A DNA stretch of 64,000 bases from FEN-1297 sp963834015 (GTDB taxonomy: Bacteria; Bacteroidota; Ignavibacteria; Ignavibacteriales; Ignavibacteriaceae), in assembly GCA_963834015.1 (NCBI GenBank), contig CAWIAG010000002.1, positions 1,054,001 through 1,118,000 of the forward strand, read 5' to 3'. Shown in pieces: positions 29,461 through 36,807 of this stretch. Made by a program: the position numbers and the translations under genes. The notes under the pieces are model-generated. The model was not told the origin of the DNA. It saw only the letters and a program-made list of their open reading frames with translations, and searched no databases. How positions within the stretch are numbered: the first letter of the stretch is position 1; each line of letters begins with the position of its first letter.

Positions 29461-29523
29461 TCTACGTAAAAACACGTAGAGATTTCTACGTAAAAACACT
29501 TAGAAGCTTCTACGTGTTTTTAC
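29461..29523. repeat. Triple repeat of a palindromic TCTACGTAAAAACAC element
   Basis: Two direct copies (TCTACGTAAAAACACGTAGA at 29461-29480 and a copy at 29486-29505) are followed by an inverted copy (CTTCTACGTGTTTTTAC, 29507-29523). Copies two and three form a 34-bp palindrome with 17-bp arms and one mismatch (29490-29523). Each copy is itself nearly palindromic (TCTACGT and ACGTAGA). The layout suggests a binding site for a dimeric regulator, or an RNA hairpin after the kinase/regulator operon. Confidence 0.75.
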
Positions 29524-29597
29524 TGATTCATTTAAATAAAATAGTATTTATATTTTGATTAAAGTTTTTAGCAGTCGGGGCAGGGATAGGGGAATTT

Positions 29598-29637
29598 GGG
29601 AATCACCGGAAAATAAATTTCGGTGATTCCCTTTTTT
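29598..29637 (+). terminator. Strong Rho-independent terminator directly before a receiver gene
   Basis: GGGAATCACCG (29598-29608) pairs perfectly with CGGTGATTCCC (29621-29631) and is followed by six T residues. It ends 20 bp before the ATG at 29658. It could close the kinase/regulator transcript, which ended 375 bp earlier, or act as an attenuator in the leader of the downstream module. Confidence 0.85.
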
Positions 29638-29657
29638 ATAAAAACAGATTATAATTT

Positions 29658-30041
29658 ATGGAAAAATCTAAAATTTTAATAGTAGAAGATGATTACGATA
29701 CCTTAACTTTTCTAAATTTTTTCCTTGGGAAAAAATTCAATCTTGAAACTTGCAGAACTGATGAGGAATTCTATACAGCAATAAAAAAATGTTTTTATGA
29801 TCTGATAATTATGGATATAGCAATTAAAGGCAGAAAAAATGGTCTTCAGATAACAAAGGAATTAAAAGATTCCGATGAGTATAGGAGTATTCCAATCCTT
29901 TGTATATCTGCTCATGTTATGGAAAGTGATAAAGAAAATGCTTTTAATGCAGGTGTTGATAAATTTTTGTCAAAACCTGTAAGTAATACCGTATTGATGG
30001 AAACTATTAATAATATGATCTTTGCAAGACAATATTCCTGA
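29658..30041 (+). CDS. Single-domain CheY-like response regulator (copy 1)
   Basis: 127 residues, a receiver domain with no output domain. The acidic pocket is LIVEDDYDT, the phospho-acceptor Asp is in LIIMDIAIKG, the switch residue is Ser in LCISAHVM and the conserved Lys is in FLSKPVSN. It is clearly paralogous to the receiver at 32210-32608: both share an NAGVDxFLxKPVxN block and a KNGLxxTxEL block. It opens a five-gene stretch with a secreted protein and two membrane proteins. It may act in phosphorelay to the neighbouring kinase. A strong terminator precedes its start. Confidence 0.92.
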   Translation: MEKSKILIVEDDYDTLTFLNFFLGKKFNLETCRTDEEFYTAIKKCFYDLIIMDIAIKGRKNGLQITKELKDSDEYRSIPILCISAHVMESDKENAFNAGVDKFLSKPVSNTVLMETINNMIFARQYS

Positions 30042-30189
30042 ATCTTTGTGCAAATTCACCCAAATTCATCTTTAAAGTAACTCCCCGTGATATTTACTTT
30101 CCAGCGTAATAATTTCTCATTTAATAAAATTATTTTGTAATTTGGCATTGGAAAAAGCAAGTATTTTTACATGCAACAGGAGGAAAGTT

Positions 30190-30705
30190 ATGAGAAAGAT
30201 TTATTTATTCGATCTTTTATTGGTACTAGCCTTATGTGTTTCTACCAATTATTCATTTTCACAAACCACAAATGATACAACCAAAGTGTCCTCTATTTCG
30301 GATACATCCAGTATTACTGGCGAAGTAGGGAAAATTTATACAAAAGCAGAAGCAGACTCACTTTATGGCCCAATTTTAACATTAGATACAATAAAAACTG
30401 AAGATCTTTCAAAATTTGCTCAAAACAGCCATAAGTATATGATGTTTAATCTTATTGAGGGAAAAACCTGTATCCTGAATGCTTCAAGGGAAGTTATATC
30501 TAGCCCTTCTTTAGTCGTCGGCAAGCCTCAATCCGTTGAACCCACAAAGGCCTTTAAGTTATTTAGCACAAGTAAAATACTTGAACTAATAAAACAGGGC
30601 GGCTCCGATGTTACAACAGTTGAAATACGAGCAAATGTTCTAACTTTAACTAACGGGGCTGCTGTTTTAGAGAGATCATCAACTTGCCCTCCTATCTGTC
30701 CGTAG
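30190..30705 (+). CDS. Secreted protein of unknown function
   Basis: 171 residues from the ATG at 30190, which has an excellent ribosome site (AGGAGGAAAG, 30178-30187). An upstream in-frame ATG at 30142 lacks one and would bury the signal peptide. The signal peptide is RKIYLFDLLLVLALCVSTNYSFS. The mature part is rich in Ser and Thr at first (TTNDTTKVSSISDTSS). It later carries KYMMFNLIEGKTCILNASREVI and ends SSTCPPICP with two cysteines. I do not recognise the family. It lies 4 bp before the first membrane protein and so belongs to the receiver module. Confidence 0.75.
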   Translation: MRKIYLFDLLLVLALCVSTNYSFSQTTNDTTKVSSISDTSSITGEVGKIYTKAEADSLYGPILTLDTIKTEDLSKFAQNSHKYMMFNLIEGKTCILNASREVISSPSLVVGKPQSVEPTKAFKLFSTSKILELIKQGGSDVTTVEIRANVLTLTNGAAVLERSSTCPPICP

Positions 30706-30709
30706 CTAA

Positions 30710-31318
30710 ATGAATACAATTTTTATTGTATTTTATATTACTAGTTTGATAGTTTGGATTATTGTACCAATTAGACATATCAAGGGAACTTTTTTCTTAT
30801 TTTTTTTAGCGTTGATTGGCGGAGATATCGTAACGATAATTGCAAGATTTGTTTTTCATTCAAAAACAAATATTTTCTATGTAATTTCAGGATTATTATG
30901 TCTAATTTCGATACAGGATAAAAATATATCCAAGTTATCCAAAATTCTTCTTTTATCTTTATGCTTAATTTCTCTTGCTCTTGAACTTTATGATATAGAG
31001 TTCAAACAGGAATTTTTTAAGCAGCAATTTTCTATAATGAATCTTGTGGATTTTTTAATCTTTCTTAAATTCCTAAAAATTTTTATTTTCAAATTAGTTA
31101 ATGAAAAATCCATAAACTTCTTTTTAATCTGCCTGATTTTTTATCAATTAACAGCATTAATAAAAATATTGAATTTTATAGGCGGGGCTGCAAACGCTTC
31201 AGAATATTTTATTATTACTACATTTTTTGAAATTTTCATCGGATTGTTTTTTTGCATCTTTAAGGATGATGACCCTAGAATTATGATTAAACTTAAAAAT
31301 ATTTACACCGATTCTTGA
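30710..31318 (+). CDS. Integral membrane protein of unknown family (copy 1)
   Basis: 202 residues with about six membrane segments. It is paralogous to the protein encoded at 31461-32036. Shared blocks are VxPIRxI, GDIxTxxxR, HSxTNxFYxxSGLLCLxxIQ, a KxLxFIxxxAxAxxFFxI stretch and a closing IGxFFCIFKxxDPRxxIKxK. The conserved charged and polar residues inside the membrane (Arg in PIRxI, Asp in GDI, His-Ser before the third helix) suggest a functional site. I do not recognise the family. It starts 4 bp after the secreted-protein stop, so translation is probably coupled. Confidence 0.8.
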   Translation: MNTIFIVFYITSLIVWIIVPIRHIKGTFFLFFLALIGGDIVTIIARFVFHSKTNIFYVISGLLCLISIQDKNISKLSKILLLSLCLISLALELYDIEFKQEFFKQQFSIMNLVDFLIFLKFLKIFIFKLVNEKSINFFLICLIFYQLTALIKILNFIGGAANASEYFIITTFFEIFIGLFFCIFKDDDPRIMIKLKNIYTDS

Positions 31319-31402
31319 AAAAATATTATTTTTTTTATAAAGGGTTTGTATTAAATCAAAAGAATTCTGAAATTAAATTAAATGTTTTAATAAAATTTTA
31401 AA

Positions 31403-31450
31403 CCGGGGACGGGTTCTATATAAATTGACATTTTAAAGCCCCGGGGGAGG
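31403..31450 (+). promoter_or_regulatory. Hairpin abutting the ribosome binding site of the second membrane protein
   Basis: CCGGGG (31403-31408) can pair with CCCCGG (31439-31444). The latter is immediately followed by GGGAGG (31445-31450), the ribosome site of the ATG at 31461. The loop is 30 nt of AT-rich sequence. A translational control role is possible but unproven. Confidence 0.45.
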
Positions 31451-31460
31451 AATTAATTTC

Positions 31461-32036
31461 ATGGGAACTTTTCTGGTTATCTGGCTTATTTTAAGTTTCA
31501 CAGTTTGGACTGTTGCTCCTATCAGGCAGATAGGGCAAAAATACTTCATGTATTTCCTGATTTTAATTGCCGGAGACATAATAACATTATTTTTCAGGTA
31601 TGCTCTCCACTCCAGAACGAATGTGTTTTATATATTTTCCGGCTTGCTCTGCCTGGTTGCAATTCAGCAGAAAAAAAACTCTAACCTTTTTAGAAGTCTA
31701 ATCCTGATTATATCGGCCGCAACTTTTATTGTGGAATACTTTGCCTTTGGTTACAAGGGAGAATTTATTCTTATAAGTTTATGTGACTTCCTGCTGTTTT
31801 ATAAATTTTTTCAACAGTCTTATGTTATGTACAATGCAGAGAAAGTACTTAGTATATTTTTAGGATTTCTATCATTTTATCAATTGATTTCAGTTACAAA
31901 ATTACTCGGCTTTATTACAGATTCAGCCAGTGCAGCCTCTTTTTTCAAAATCGCTACATCATTACAGATATTAATCGGGATTTTCTTTTGTATTTTTAAA
32001 GAAAGCGATCCCAGGTTATTAATTAAGATTAAATAA
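31461..32036 (+). CDS. Integral membrane protein of unknown family (copy 2)
   Basis: 191 residues with about six membrane segments and the same conserved blocks as copy 1 (VAPIRQI, GDIITLFFR, HSRTNVFYIFSGLLCLVAIQ, FFCIFKESDPRLLIKIK). It has its own ribosome site (GGGAGG, 11 bp before the ATG). The two copies differ enough to be an old tandem duplication. Both lie between paralogous CheY-like receivers, so the whole unit may have arisen by duplication. No known family is recognised. Confidence 0.8.
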   Translation: MGTFLVIWLILSFTVWTVAPIRQIGQKYFMYFLILIAGDIITLFFRYALHSRTNVFYIFSGLLCLVAIQQKKNSNLFRSLILIISAATFIVEYFAFGYKGEFILISLCDFLLFYKFFQQSYVMYNAEKVLSIFLGFLSFYQLISVTKLLGFITDSASAASFFKIATSLQILIGIFFCIFKESDPRLLIKIK

Positions 32037-32209
32037 ATGTTCTCCTTAATCTCTAATTATTTAACCGATTTTCCAGAAAAATAAAATTATCCGGCACTTG
32101 CTTTAAGTTAAAAGTATGCTGAAATTATGAAAGTAGATTTAATAAAATTATGAATACGAGTATTTACTTCCTTTAATTATACTTTTAATGACCATAAGGA
32201 GACAAAACC

Positions 32210-32608
32210 ATGAATAGTGCCGCTGAGGGGAACAAACCTAAGCTGTTGGTTACAGAAGATGATTTTGAAAATCAGAAATTTTTAGAAATGTTTTTAAAGA
32301 AAAACTTCGATGTTGAAATATGCGATTCCGAACAATCATTTTACGAACATTTGAAGGGGACAAAGTTTGATGTAATATTAATGGATATTTCACTCCGCGG
32401 AAATAAAAATGGATTGGAACTTACACAGGAACTTCGAAAACTTCCGGGTTATGAAAAAATTCCGGTTGTTTGCCTTTCAGCTCATGCATTTAAGAAAGAC
32501 CGGGATAATGCCATAAACGCGGGTGTTGATGTTTTTTTAACAAAACCTGTTGAAAATAAAATTTTAATGAATACTCTGCTTGATGTAGTTGCAAAAAAAG
32601 AATCTTAA
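32210..32608 (+). CDS. Single-domain CheY-like response regulator (copy 2)
   Basis: 132 residues. Receiver motifs are LVTEDDFEN, Asp in VILMDISLRGNKNG, Ser in VCLSAHAF and Lys in FLTKPVEN. A good ribosome site (AGGAGAC) precedes the ATG. It is the partner of the receiver at 29658-30041 and shares most residues around the active site. It closes the module and is followed by a perfect palindrome at 32631. No DNA-binding output domain is attached, so it must act on another protein. Confidence 0.92.
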   Translation: MNSAAEGNKPKLLVTEDDFENQKFLEMFLKKNFDVEICDSEQSFYEHLKGTKFDVILMDISLRGNKNGLELTQELRKLPGYEKIPVVCLSAHAFKKDRDNAINAGVDVFLTKPVENKILMNTLLDVVAKKES

Positions 32609-32630
32609 TAATATAAGCTTAATTTTATCT

Positions 32631-32651
32631 TAGCTGCTTAATAAGCAGCTA
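32631..32651. terminator. Perfect palindrome between convergent genes, probable bidirectional terminator
   Basis: TAGCTGCTTA and TAAGCAGCTA meet around a central A (32631-32651), between the receiver gene and the PorV-like gene that converge here. T tracts are poor on both sides. Confidence 0.5.
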
Positions 32652-32654
32652 TTG

Positions 32655-33710
32655 TTAAAACCCATTTCGTAAAAATTTAGGTTCATCAAGAGACACCATA
32701 ATGGAAATTCTATGTGTATCAGGCAGGCTTTCTATATCGGATTCATTAAATTTTGCGAATGAATAATCGATATTAAGTCTTGGAAGCCTTATTCCGGCAC
32801 CTAACGTAAGCTGTTTAACCTCATTGTAGCCTGCACGAATCATAACTAAATTTTTAAAGCTGTATTCGAACCCGGCATTCATATCAAAACTAACAGGGCC
32901 CAGGTTATACTCGGCTGCATAAGACCTATCTTCAAACCTTACATCAAAATCAAGCGCCGGGGTTATTTGTCCTCCCAAAAAATTAAATTTATATGCTGCA
33001 CCCATTTTTGCCGTAGGAGTAATTAATTCGTTAGTGCCTGTACTCCAAGCAACAAGCGTAGTAGTAATATCCTGAAGGTTTAAACCAAGCGAAAAATTCT
33101 GAAAAGGTGTATACCATGCACCGACGTCAAACCCTAATCCGTAAGCATTGTATTCCGATATGCCTTCATAAATCAATTTTACATTAGCGCCGTAATAAAA
33201 ATTGTCTGAATATTTTTTAGCAAAAGATAAAAAAACCGCCCAGTCCTGATCGCTGAATTCTGTAATATTACTGTAATTTAGCCCTGCGGAAGGTGAATTA
33301 ATGTTAAAGGCGGGAACAGTAGATACCTGACCCGTATTTTCATCAATTAAGGTGCCTCTCGTATCGGGAATACCGTCTACAGCCAGTCTTATAATGCTTA
33401 ATCCGAAAGTCATATCTTTTCCATATGGTACTGCTACAGCGGCATAGTCATAATTCACAAGGTTGCCGAAACGTTCCTCATGCATAAGGGTAAATTCAGG
33501 ATAATTTAATTGTGCTAAACCGGCAGGGTTAAAGTAACCGGCAGTTACATCATTGGCAACAGCTACATAAGCATCACCCATTCCAAGCGACCTTCCCCCT
33601 ACACCTATAGCTAAAAATTCACCGGCATATTTCGCAATAATAGTCTGGGAATTTGTTTTCGGAAAGAATAATAATAACGTAAAAAGTGTTAATAAAAGCT
33701 TATTGATCAT
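32655..33710 (-). CDS. PorV/PorQ-family outer membrane protein
   Basis: 351 residues. A signal peptide (NKLLLTLFTLLLFFPKTNS) is followed by AGEFLAIGVGGRSLGMGDAYVAVANDVTAGYFNPAGLAQL, the hallmark of the PorV/UPF0164 family. Alternating beta strands run to the C-terminus, consistent with a FadL-like barrel. PorV is the outer-membrane shuttle that receives type IX secretion substrates for sorting-domain cleavage and attachment. Two sorting-domain proteins are encoded in this window (20.0 and 60.7 kb). It could also be a PorQ-like or a stand-alone paralogue. Confidence 0.85.
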   Translation of the reverse strand: MINKLLLTLFTLLLFFPKTNSQTIIAKYAGEFLAIGVGGRSLGMGDAYVAVANDVTAGYFNPAGLAQLNYPEFTLMHEERFGNLVNYDYAAVAVPYGKDMTFGLSIIRLAVDGIPDTRGTLIDENTGQVSTVPAFNINSPSAGLNYSNITEFSDQDWAVFLSFAKKYSDNFYYGANVKLIYEGISEYNAYGLGFDVGAWYTPFQNFSLGLNLQDITTTLVAWSTGTNELITPTAKMGAAYKFNFLGGQITPALDFDVRFEDRSYAAEYNLGPVSFDMNAGFEYSFKNLVMIRAGYNEVKQLTLGAGIRLPRLNIDYSFAKFNESDIESLPDTHRISIMVSLDEPKFLRNGF

Positions 33711-33795
33711 TAATGAGGGTTCCCATTATTATCTAATTTAATATCTATGAAAAGATTGACAAATTGAAAATGAAAATCAAGGCAAATATAAAAAG

Positions 33796-33828
33796 AAAAA
33801 GGCGGCATAAAACTTAATTTATCCCGCC
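33796..33828 (-). terminator. Rho-independent terminator after phosphoglycerate mutase
   Basis: On the minus strand GGCGG-G-ATAAA pairs with TTTAT-G-CCGCC and is followed by TTTTTC. It begins 11 bp after the phosphoglycerate mutase stop codon and separates it from the PorV-like gene. Confidence 0.8.
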
Positions 33829-33838
33829 CCATAATGAT

Positions 33839-34588
33839 TTATTTTGCTTTACCCTGATTGGCAACTGCCTGTGCTTTTTTTGCAATTTCTTCCGCATCGC
33901 CGAGATAATAATGTTTTAGTGGATTTAGATTTTCATCTAATTCATAAACAAGCGGAGTTCCAGTCGGAATATTTACTCCGACAATTTCATCATCCTGTAT
34001 TTTATCCAGATATTTTACCATTGCTCTTAAGCTGTTGCCATGCGCCGCAATTATAATCTTATTCCCTGATTTAATTAAAGGAGAAATACGTTCTTCCCAG
34101 TAAGGAACTACTCTTGCAACGGTATCTTTAAGGCATTCAGTAAGAGGAAGTTCGGCTTCCGTTAAGCTTTTATATCTTGGATCGCTGCCGGGATACCGGG
34201 GATCGGTTTTTTCTAATAATGGAGGTTGAATATCATAACTTCTCCTCCAAATTTTAACCTGGTCTTCACCGAATTTGGCGGCTGTTTCTGATTTATTTAG
34301 GCCTTGCAACGCTCCGTAGTGCCTCTCATTTAATCGCCATGAGCGCTCAACCGGGATCCACATTAAATCCAAACCGTCAAGCGTAATCCACAAAGTTCTG
34401 ATAGCTCTTTTTAATACCGAAGTAAAAGCTAAATCAAATGTGTAGCCGTTATCTTTAAGCACCTCTCCTGCGCTCTTTGCTTCTTTTATGCCCTGCTCTG
34501 AAAGATCAACATCAGTCCATCCGGTAAACCGGTTTTCTTTATTCCATGTGCTTTCACCGTGCCTGATTAATACTAATTTATAAATCAT
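33839..34588 (-). CDS. gpmA: 2,3-bisphosphoglycerate-dependent phosphoglycerate mutase
   Basis: 249 residues, exactly the family size. The enzyme converts 3- to 2-phosphoglycerate in glycolysis and gluconeogenesis. The catalytic His is in LIRHGESTWNKENRFTGWTDVDLSEQG. The second active-site His is in IIAAHGNSLRAMVKYLD. The RHYGALQGLNKSETAAKFGEDQVKIWRRSYD stretch is diagnostic. It follows the Rrf2-type regulator on the same strand, 123 bp away, so it may have its own promoter. Confidence 0.96.
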   Translation of the reverse strand: MIYKLVLIRHGESTWNKENRFTGWTDVDLSEQGIKEAKSAGEVLKDNGYTFDLAFTSVLKRAIRTLWITLDGLDLMWIPVERSWRLNERHYGALQGLNKSETAAKFGEDQVKIWRRSYDIQPPLLEKTDPRYPGSDPRYKSLTEAELPLTECLKDTVARVVPYWEERISPLIKSGNKIIIAAHGNSLRAMVKYLDKIQDDEIVGVNIPTGTPLVYELDENLNPLKHYYLGDAEEIAKKAQAVANQGKAK

Positions 34589-34711
34589 TTAACAACTCCC
34601 GTATTTTAATTTATTTTCAGATACAAAAATAGACATTGAGAGAAGTTAAAACAAAAAAAATTATCGGGTTGGACTTTTTGGACAAGGATTAATAAATAGG
34701 AGATGACCGTT

Positions 34712-35200
34712 TCAATTAAATTGATCTTTAGGTAATCCTGCTTCCGTATTTTCCGCAAATATTGTAGCTATCGAATGAACTTCGGTTTCACTCCCGGCTA
34801 AATCTTTTAAAGTTACTTTACCCAGCACACCGTCTATTAACACCTGTACCGTTCTCCACAAAGAACGGATTGAGCAGTCAATTGTGTGTGCACAAATTAA
34901 TTCCGAGCCTGAATGGTCGGCACAAAAATCTGCTTCAAATAACCTTCCCCCAAGTACGGCAAGGACTTCGCCAATTATTATCTCACTTGCAGGATGCGAT
35001 AATTTATAACCGCCGGTTTGACCACGCGTACTTTCAATAAATCCCCCCAGCCTTAATGCCCGCAGAAGTTTCCCGGTATTTGCAATCGTTAAACCCTCCA
35101 TCTGGCTAATTTCCGGAATGGTTAATCCGTTAGGGGATTTCGACTTATATATCCGAAGCAGGCATCTTAGGCCGTATTCTTCTTGTGTACTGAATTTCAT
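34712..35200 (-). CDS. Rrf2-family transcriptional regulator, probably of the SUF operon
   Basis: 162 residues. The winged helix-turn-helix at the N-terminus (STQEEYGLRCLLRIYKS, TIPEISQMEGLTIANTGKLLRAL) matches the Rrf2 family. Three cysteines, in FCADHSGSELICAHTIDCSIRSLW, form the spacing used to hold an iron-sulfur cluster in IscR/SufR-like members. It lies downstream of the complete SUF gene set on the same strand, which suggests cluster-sensing feedback on that operon. The target site is not identified. Confidence 0.88.
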   Translation of the reverse strand: MKFSTQEEYGLRCLLRIYKSKSPNGLTIPEISQMEGLTIANTGKLLRALRLGGFIESTRGQTGGYKLSHPASEIIIGEVLAVLGGRLFEADFCADHSGSELICAHTIDCSIRSLWRTVQVLIDGVLGKVTLKDLAGSETEVHSIATIFAENTEAGLPKDQFN

Positions 35201-35306
35201 TAATCAATTAAAATAATAGTGCTTATTTTGCTTTTAAACTTTACGCTTCAATAGATATATGTAAAAATTAAAAAGCGTTGTTTTTTATGACTCTTAAAAG
35301 GAAAAT

Positions 35307-35840
35307 CTAACCCCGGAATAAAGGAATTTTTGAACCGCACATTTTAGCATTCATAACCAGTGCAAATTTTTCAGGGCTAATAGACGGCCCTTCTGCCTGA
35401 CAAAATTCATTGAAAACATTCTGAAGGACTCCTGCAATAGACTCTGCATTGCGCCCTTCGATTTCAAGTCTGGGCAATAAGTATAACAAATCTCCGTTTT
35501 TAAACAATGCCATACTTGGAGAGGAAGGCGGGTAATTACCTATATAATGCCTGATTCTATCAACAGCATCCCGCTCCTGTCCTGCAAAACCTGAATATAG
35601 TTTATCCGGTATTACTTTATTTTGTAATGCAAGCGAAATACCCGGCCTTGCACTTCCCGCAGCACATCCGCATACGGAATTAATCATTACCAAAATCGTT
35701 TTATCATCTTTTAAATTCAGGGCTTTATCAACATCAGCTGAAGTAAGTAATTCTTCAAAGCCTACTGCAATTAGTTCATCTCTCATCGGCTGTACTGCGT
35801 CCTGGTCGTAAATAGGCGGGCGCGAAATAATATTAAGCAT
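35307..35840 (-). CDS. BrxA/BrxB-family bacilliredoxin
   Basis: 177 residues, about 30 more than the Bacillus proteins. The thioredoxin-like fold carries the CGC active site in NSVCGCAAGSARPGISLAL. Other family blocks are LYSGFAGQERDAVDRIRHYIGNYPPSSPSMALFKNG and FNEFC. Bacilliredoxins remove bacillithiol or similar thiols from oxidised proteins. The gene sits between the SUF genes and their likely regulator, which suggests a redox role in cluster assembly. Whether this organism makes bacillithiol cannot be judged here. Confidence 0.85.
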   Translation of the reverse strand: MLNIISRPPIYDQDAVQPMRDELIAVGFEELLTSADVDKALNLKDDKTILVMINSVCGCAAGSARPGISLALQNKVIPDKLYSGFAGQERDAVDRIRHYIGNYPPSSPSMALFKNGDLLYLLPRLEIEGRNAESIAGVLQNVFNEFCQAEGPSISPEKFALVMNAKMCGSKIPLFRG

Positions 35841-35991
35841 GTTTTCTCCTATCTTATGTCTTATTGTATTTGATTATGTAATCGTATTTAGTTTATTCTG
35901 ATTTTAAATTCACATCACAATTTCAATTTTTATTTAATTATATAATTTAAAATAGCAGCAAGACTTAATTTATGCTTACGAGCAAAATAAA

Positions 35992-36345
35992 TTAGTACAT
36001 TCCTAATTCAACTTTTGCAACATCAGACATCATGTCCTTATCCCAGGGAGGGTTCCAAACTAATTCAATATTTACGCTTTTAACTTCGGGAATAGATTTG
36101 ATTTTTATTTCCACTTCACCCGGTAGAGAGCCGGCGACTGGGCATGCAGGGGAAGTTAAGGTCATTTTAATATTTACATTATCTTCATTATCAATTTTAA
36201 TTTCATAAATTAATCCAAGTTCGAATATATCAACAGGTATTTCAGGGTCATAACAAGTTTTTAAGGCCTGAATAATTTTCTCTTCAAACTCCTGTTTATT
36301 TATTGGTTCCTCCTCTGATTCGGATTTTTCTTTTTTCAAAAACAT
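35992..36345 (-). CDS. SUF-system metal-sulfur assembly protein, DUF59/MIP18 type (SufT-like)
   Basis: 117 residues. After a charged N-terminal tail, the DUF59 domain shows KTCYDPEIPVDIFELGLIYEIKI, MTLTSPACPVAGSLPGEVEIKI and VELVWNPPWDKDMMSDVAKVELGMY, with the conserved reactive Cys in SPACP. Such proteins help mature iron-sulfur enzymes. It lies 3 bp after sufU, so it is the sixth gene of the SUF operon. Confidence 0.92.
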   Translation of the reverse strand: MFLKKEKSESEEEPINKQEFEEKIIQALKTCYDPEIPVDIFELGLIYEIKIDNEDNVNIKMTLTSPACPVAGSLPGEVEIKIKSIPEVKSVNIELVWNPPWDKDMMSDVAKVELGMY

Positions 36346-36348
36346 AAT

Positions 36349-36807
36349 TTAGTCTTCCGTTGAAACTATGTGATGTTCATCTTTTAAAGCAGAAATTAAA
36401 GTATGCCAGGCAAGACTTGCACATTTAACTCTTGCAGGAAAGTCTCTTACGCCTGTAAATACTGCAAGTTTCCCAAGTTGTTCAATAGAATTGTCATCGG
36501 TTAGCTTGCCCGTAACAAGATCATGAAATTTTTCAAATATCTCCTCAGCTTCTTTTTTCGTTTTCCCTTTTACCACAGAACTCATAAGTGATGCGGAAGC
36601 TTTTGATATTGCACACCCTGAACCCTGGAAACCCACATCTTTTACTAGACCGTCTTCAACAATAAGGTAAAGAGTAATTTTATCGCCGCAAAGTGGATTA
36701 TATCCCTCGGCAGTATAATTTGCATTTTCCAGTTTCTTAAAATTCCTGGGACTTTTATTATGATCTAAAATTACCTGCTGGTACAATTCTCTTAATTCAG
36801 AATCCAT
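36349..36807 (-). CDS. sufU: SufU-type iron-sulfur scaffold/sulfur-transfer protein
   Basis: 152 residues. The three conserved metal/sulfur cysteines are in YNPLCGDKITLYL, GSGCAISKASASLM and RVKCASLAWHTL. The GKLTDDNSIEQLGKL insert before the last Cys is typical of SufU rather than IscU. SufU accepts sulfur from SufS through a zinc site. Its ATG overlaps the sufS stop by 1 nt, consistent with coupled translation. Confidence 0.95.
   Translation of the reverse strand: MDSELRELYQQVILDHNKSPRNFKKLENANYTAEGYNPLCGDKITLYLIVEDGLVKDVGFQGSGCAISKASASLMSSVVKGKTKKEAEEIFEKFHDLVTGKLTDDNSIEQLGKLAVFTGVRDFPARVKCASLAWHTLISALKDEHHIVSTED

Larger units (their letters stand above)
29224..29657. other. Regulatory intergenic region between the two-component pair and the receiver module
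   Basis: No gene is supported in these 434 bases. The region holds a palindromic repeat cluster (29461-29523) and a strong terminator hairpin (29598-29637) that ends only 20 bp before the next start codon. The first 200 bases are almost pure A+T without clear structure. Confidence 0.65.
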
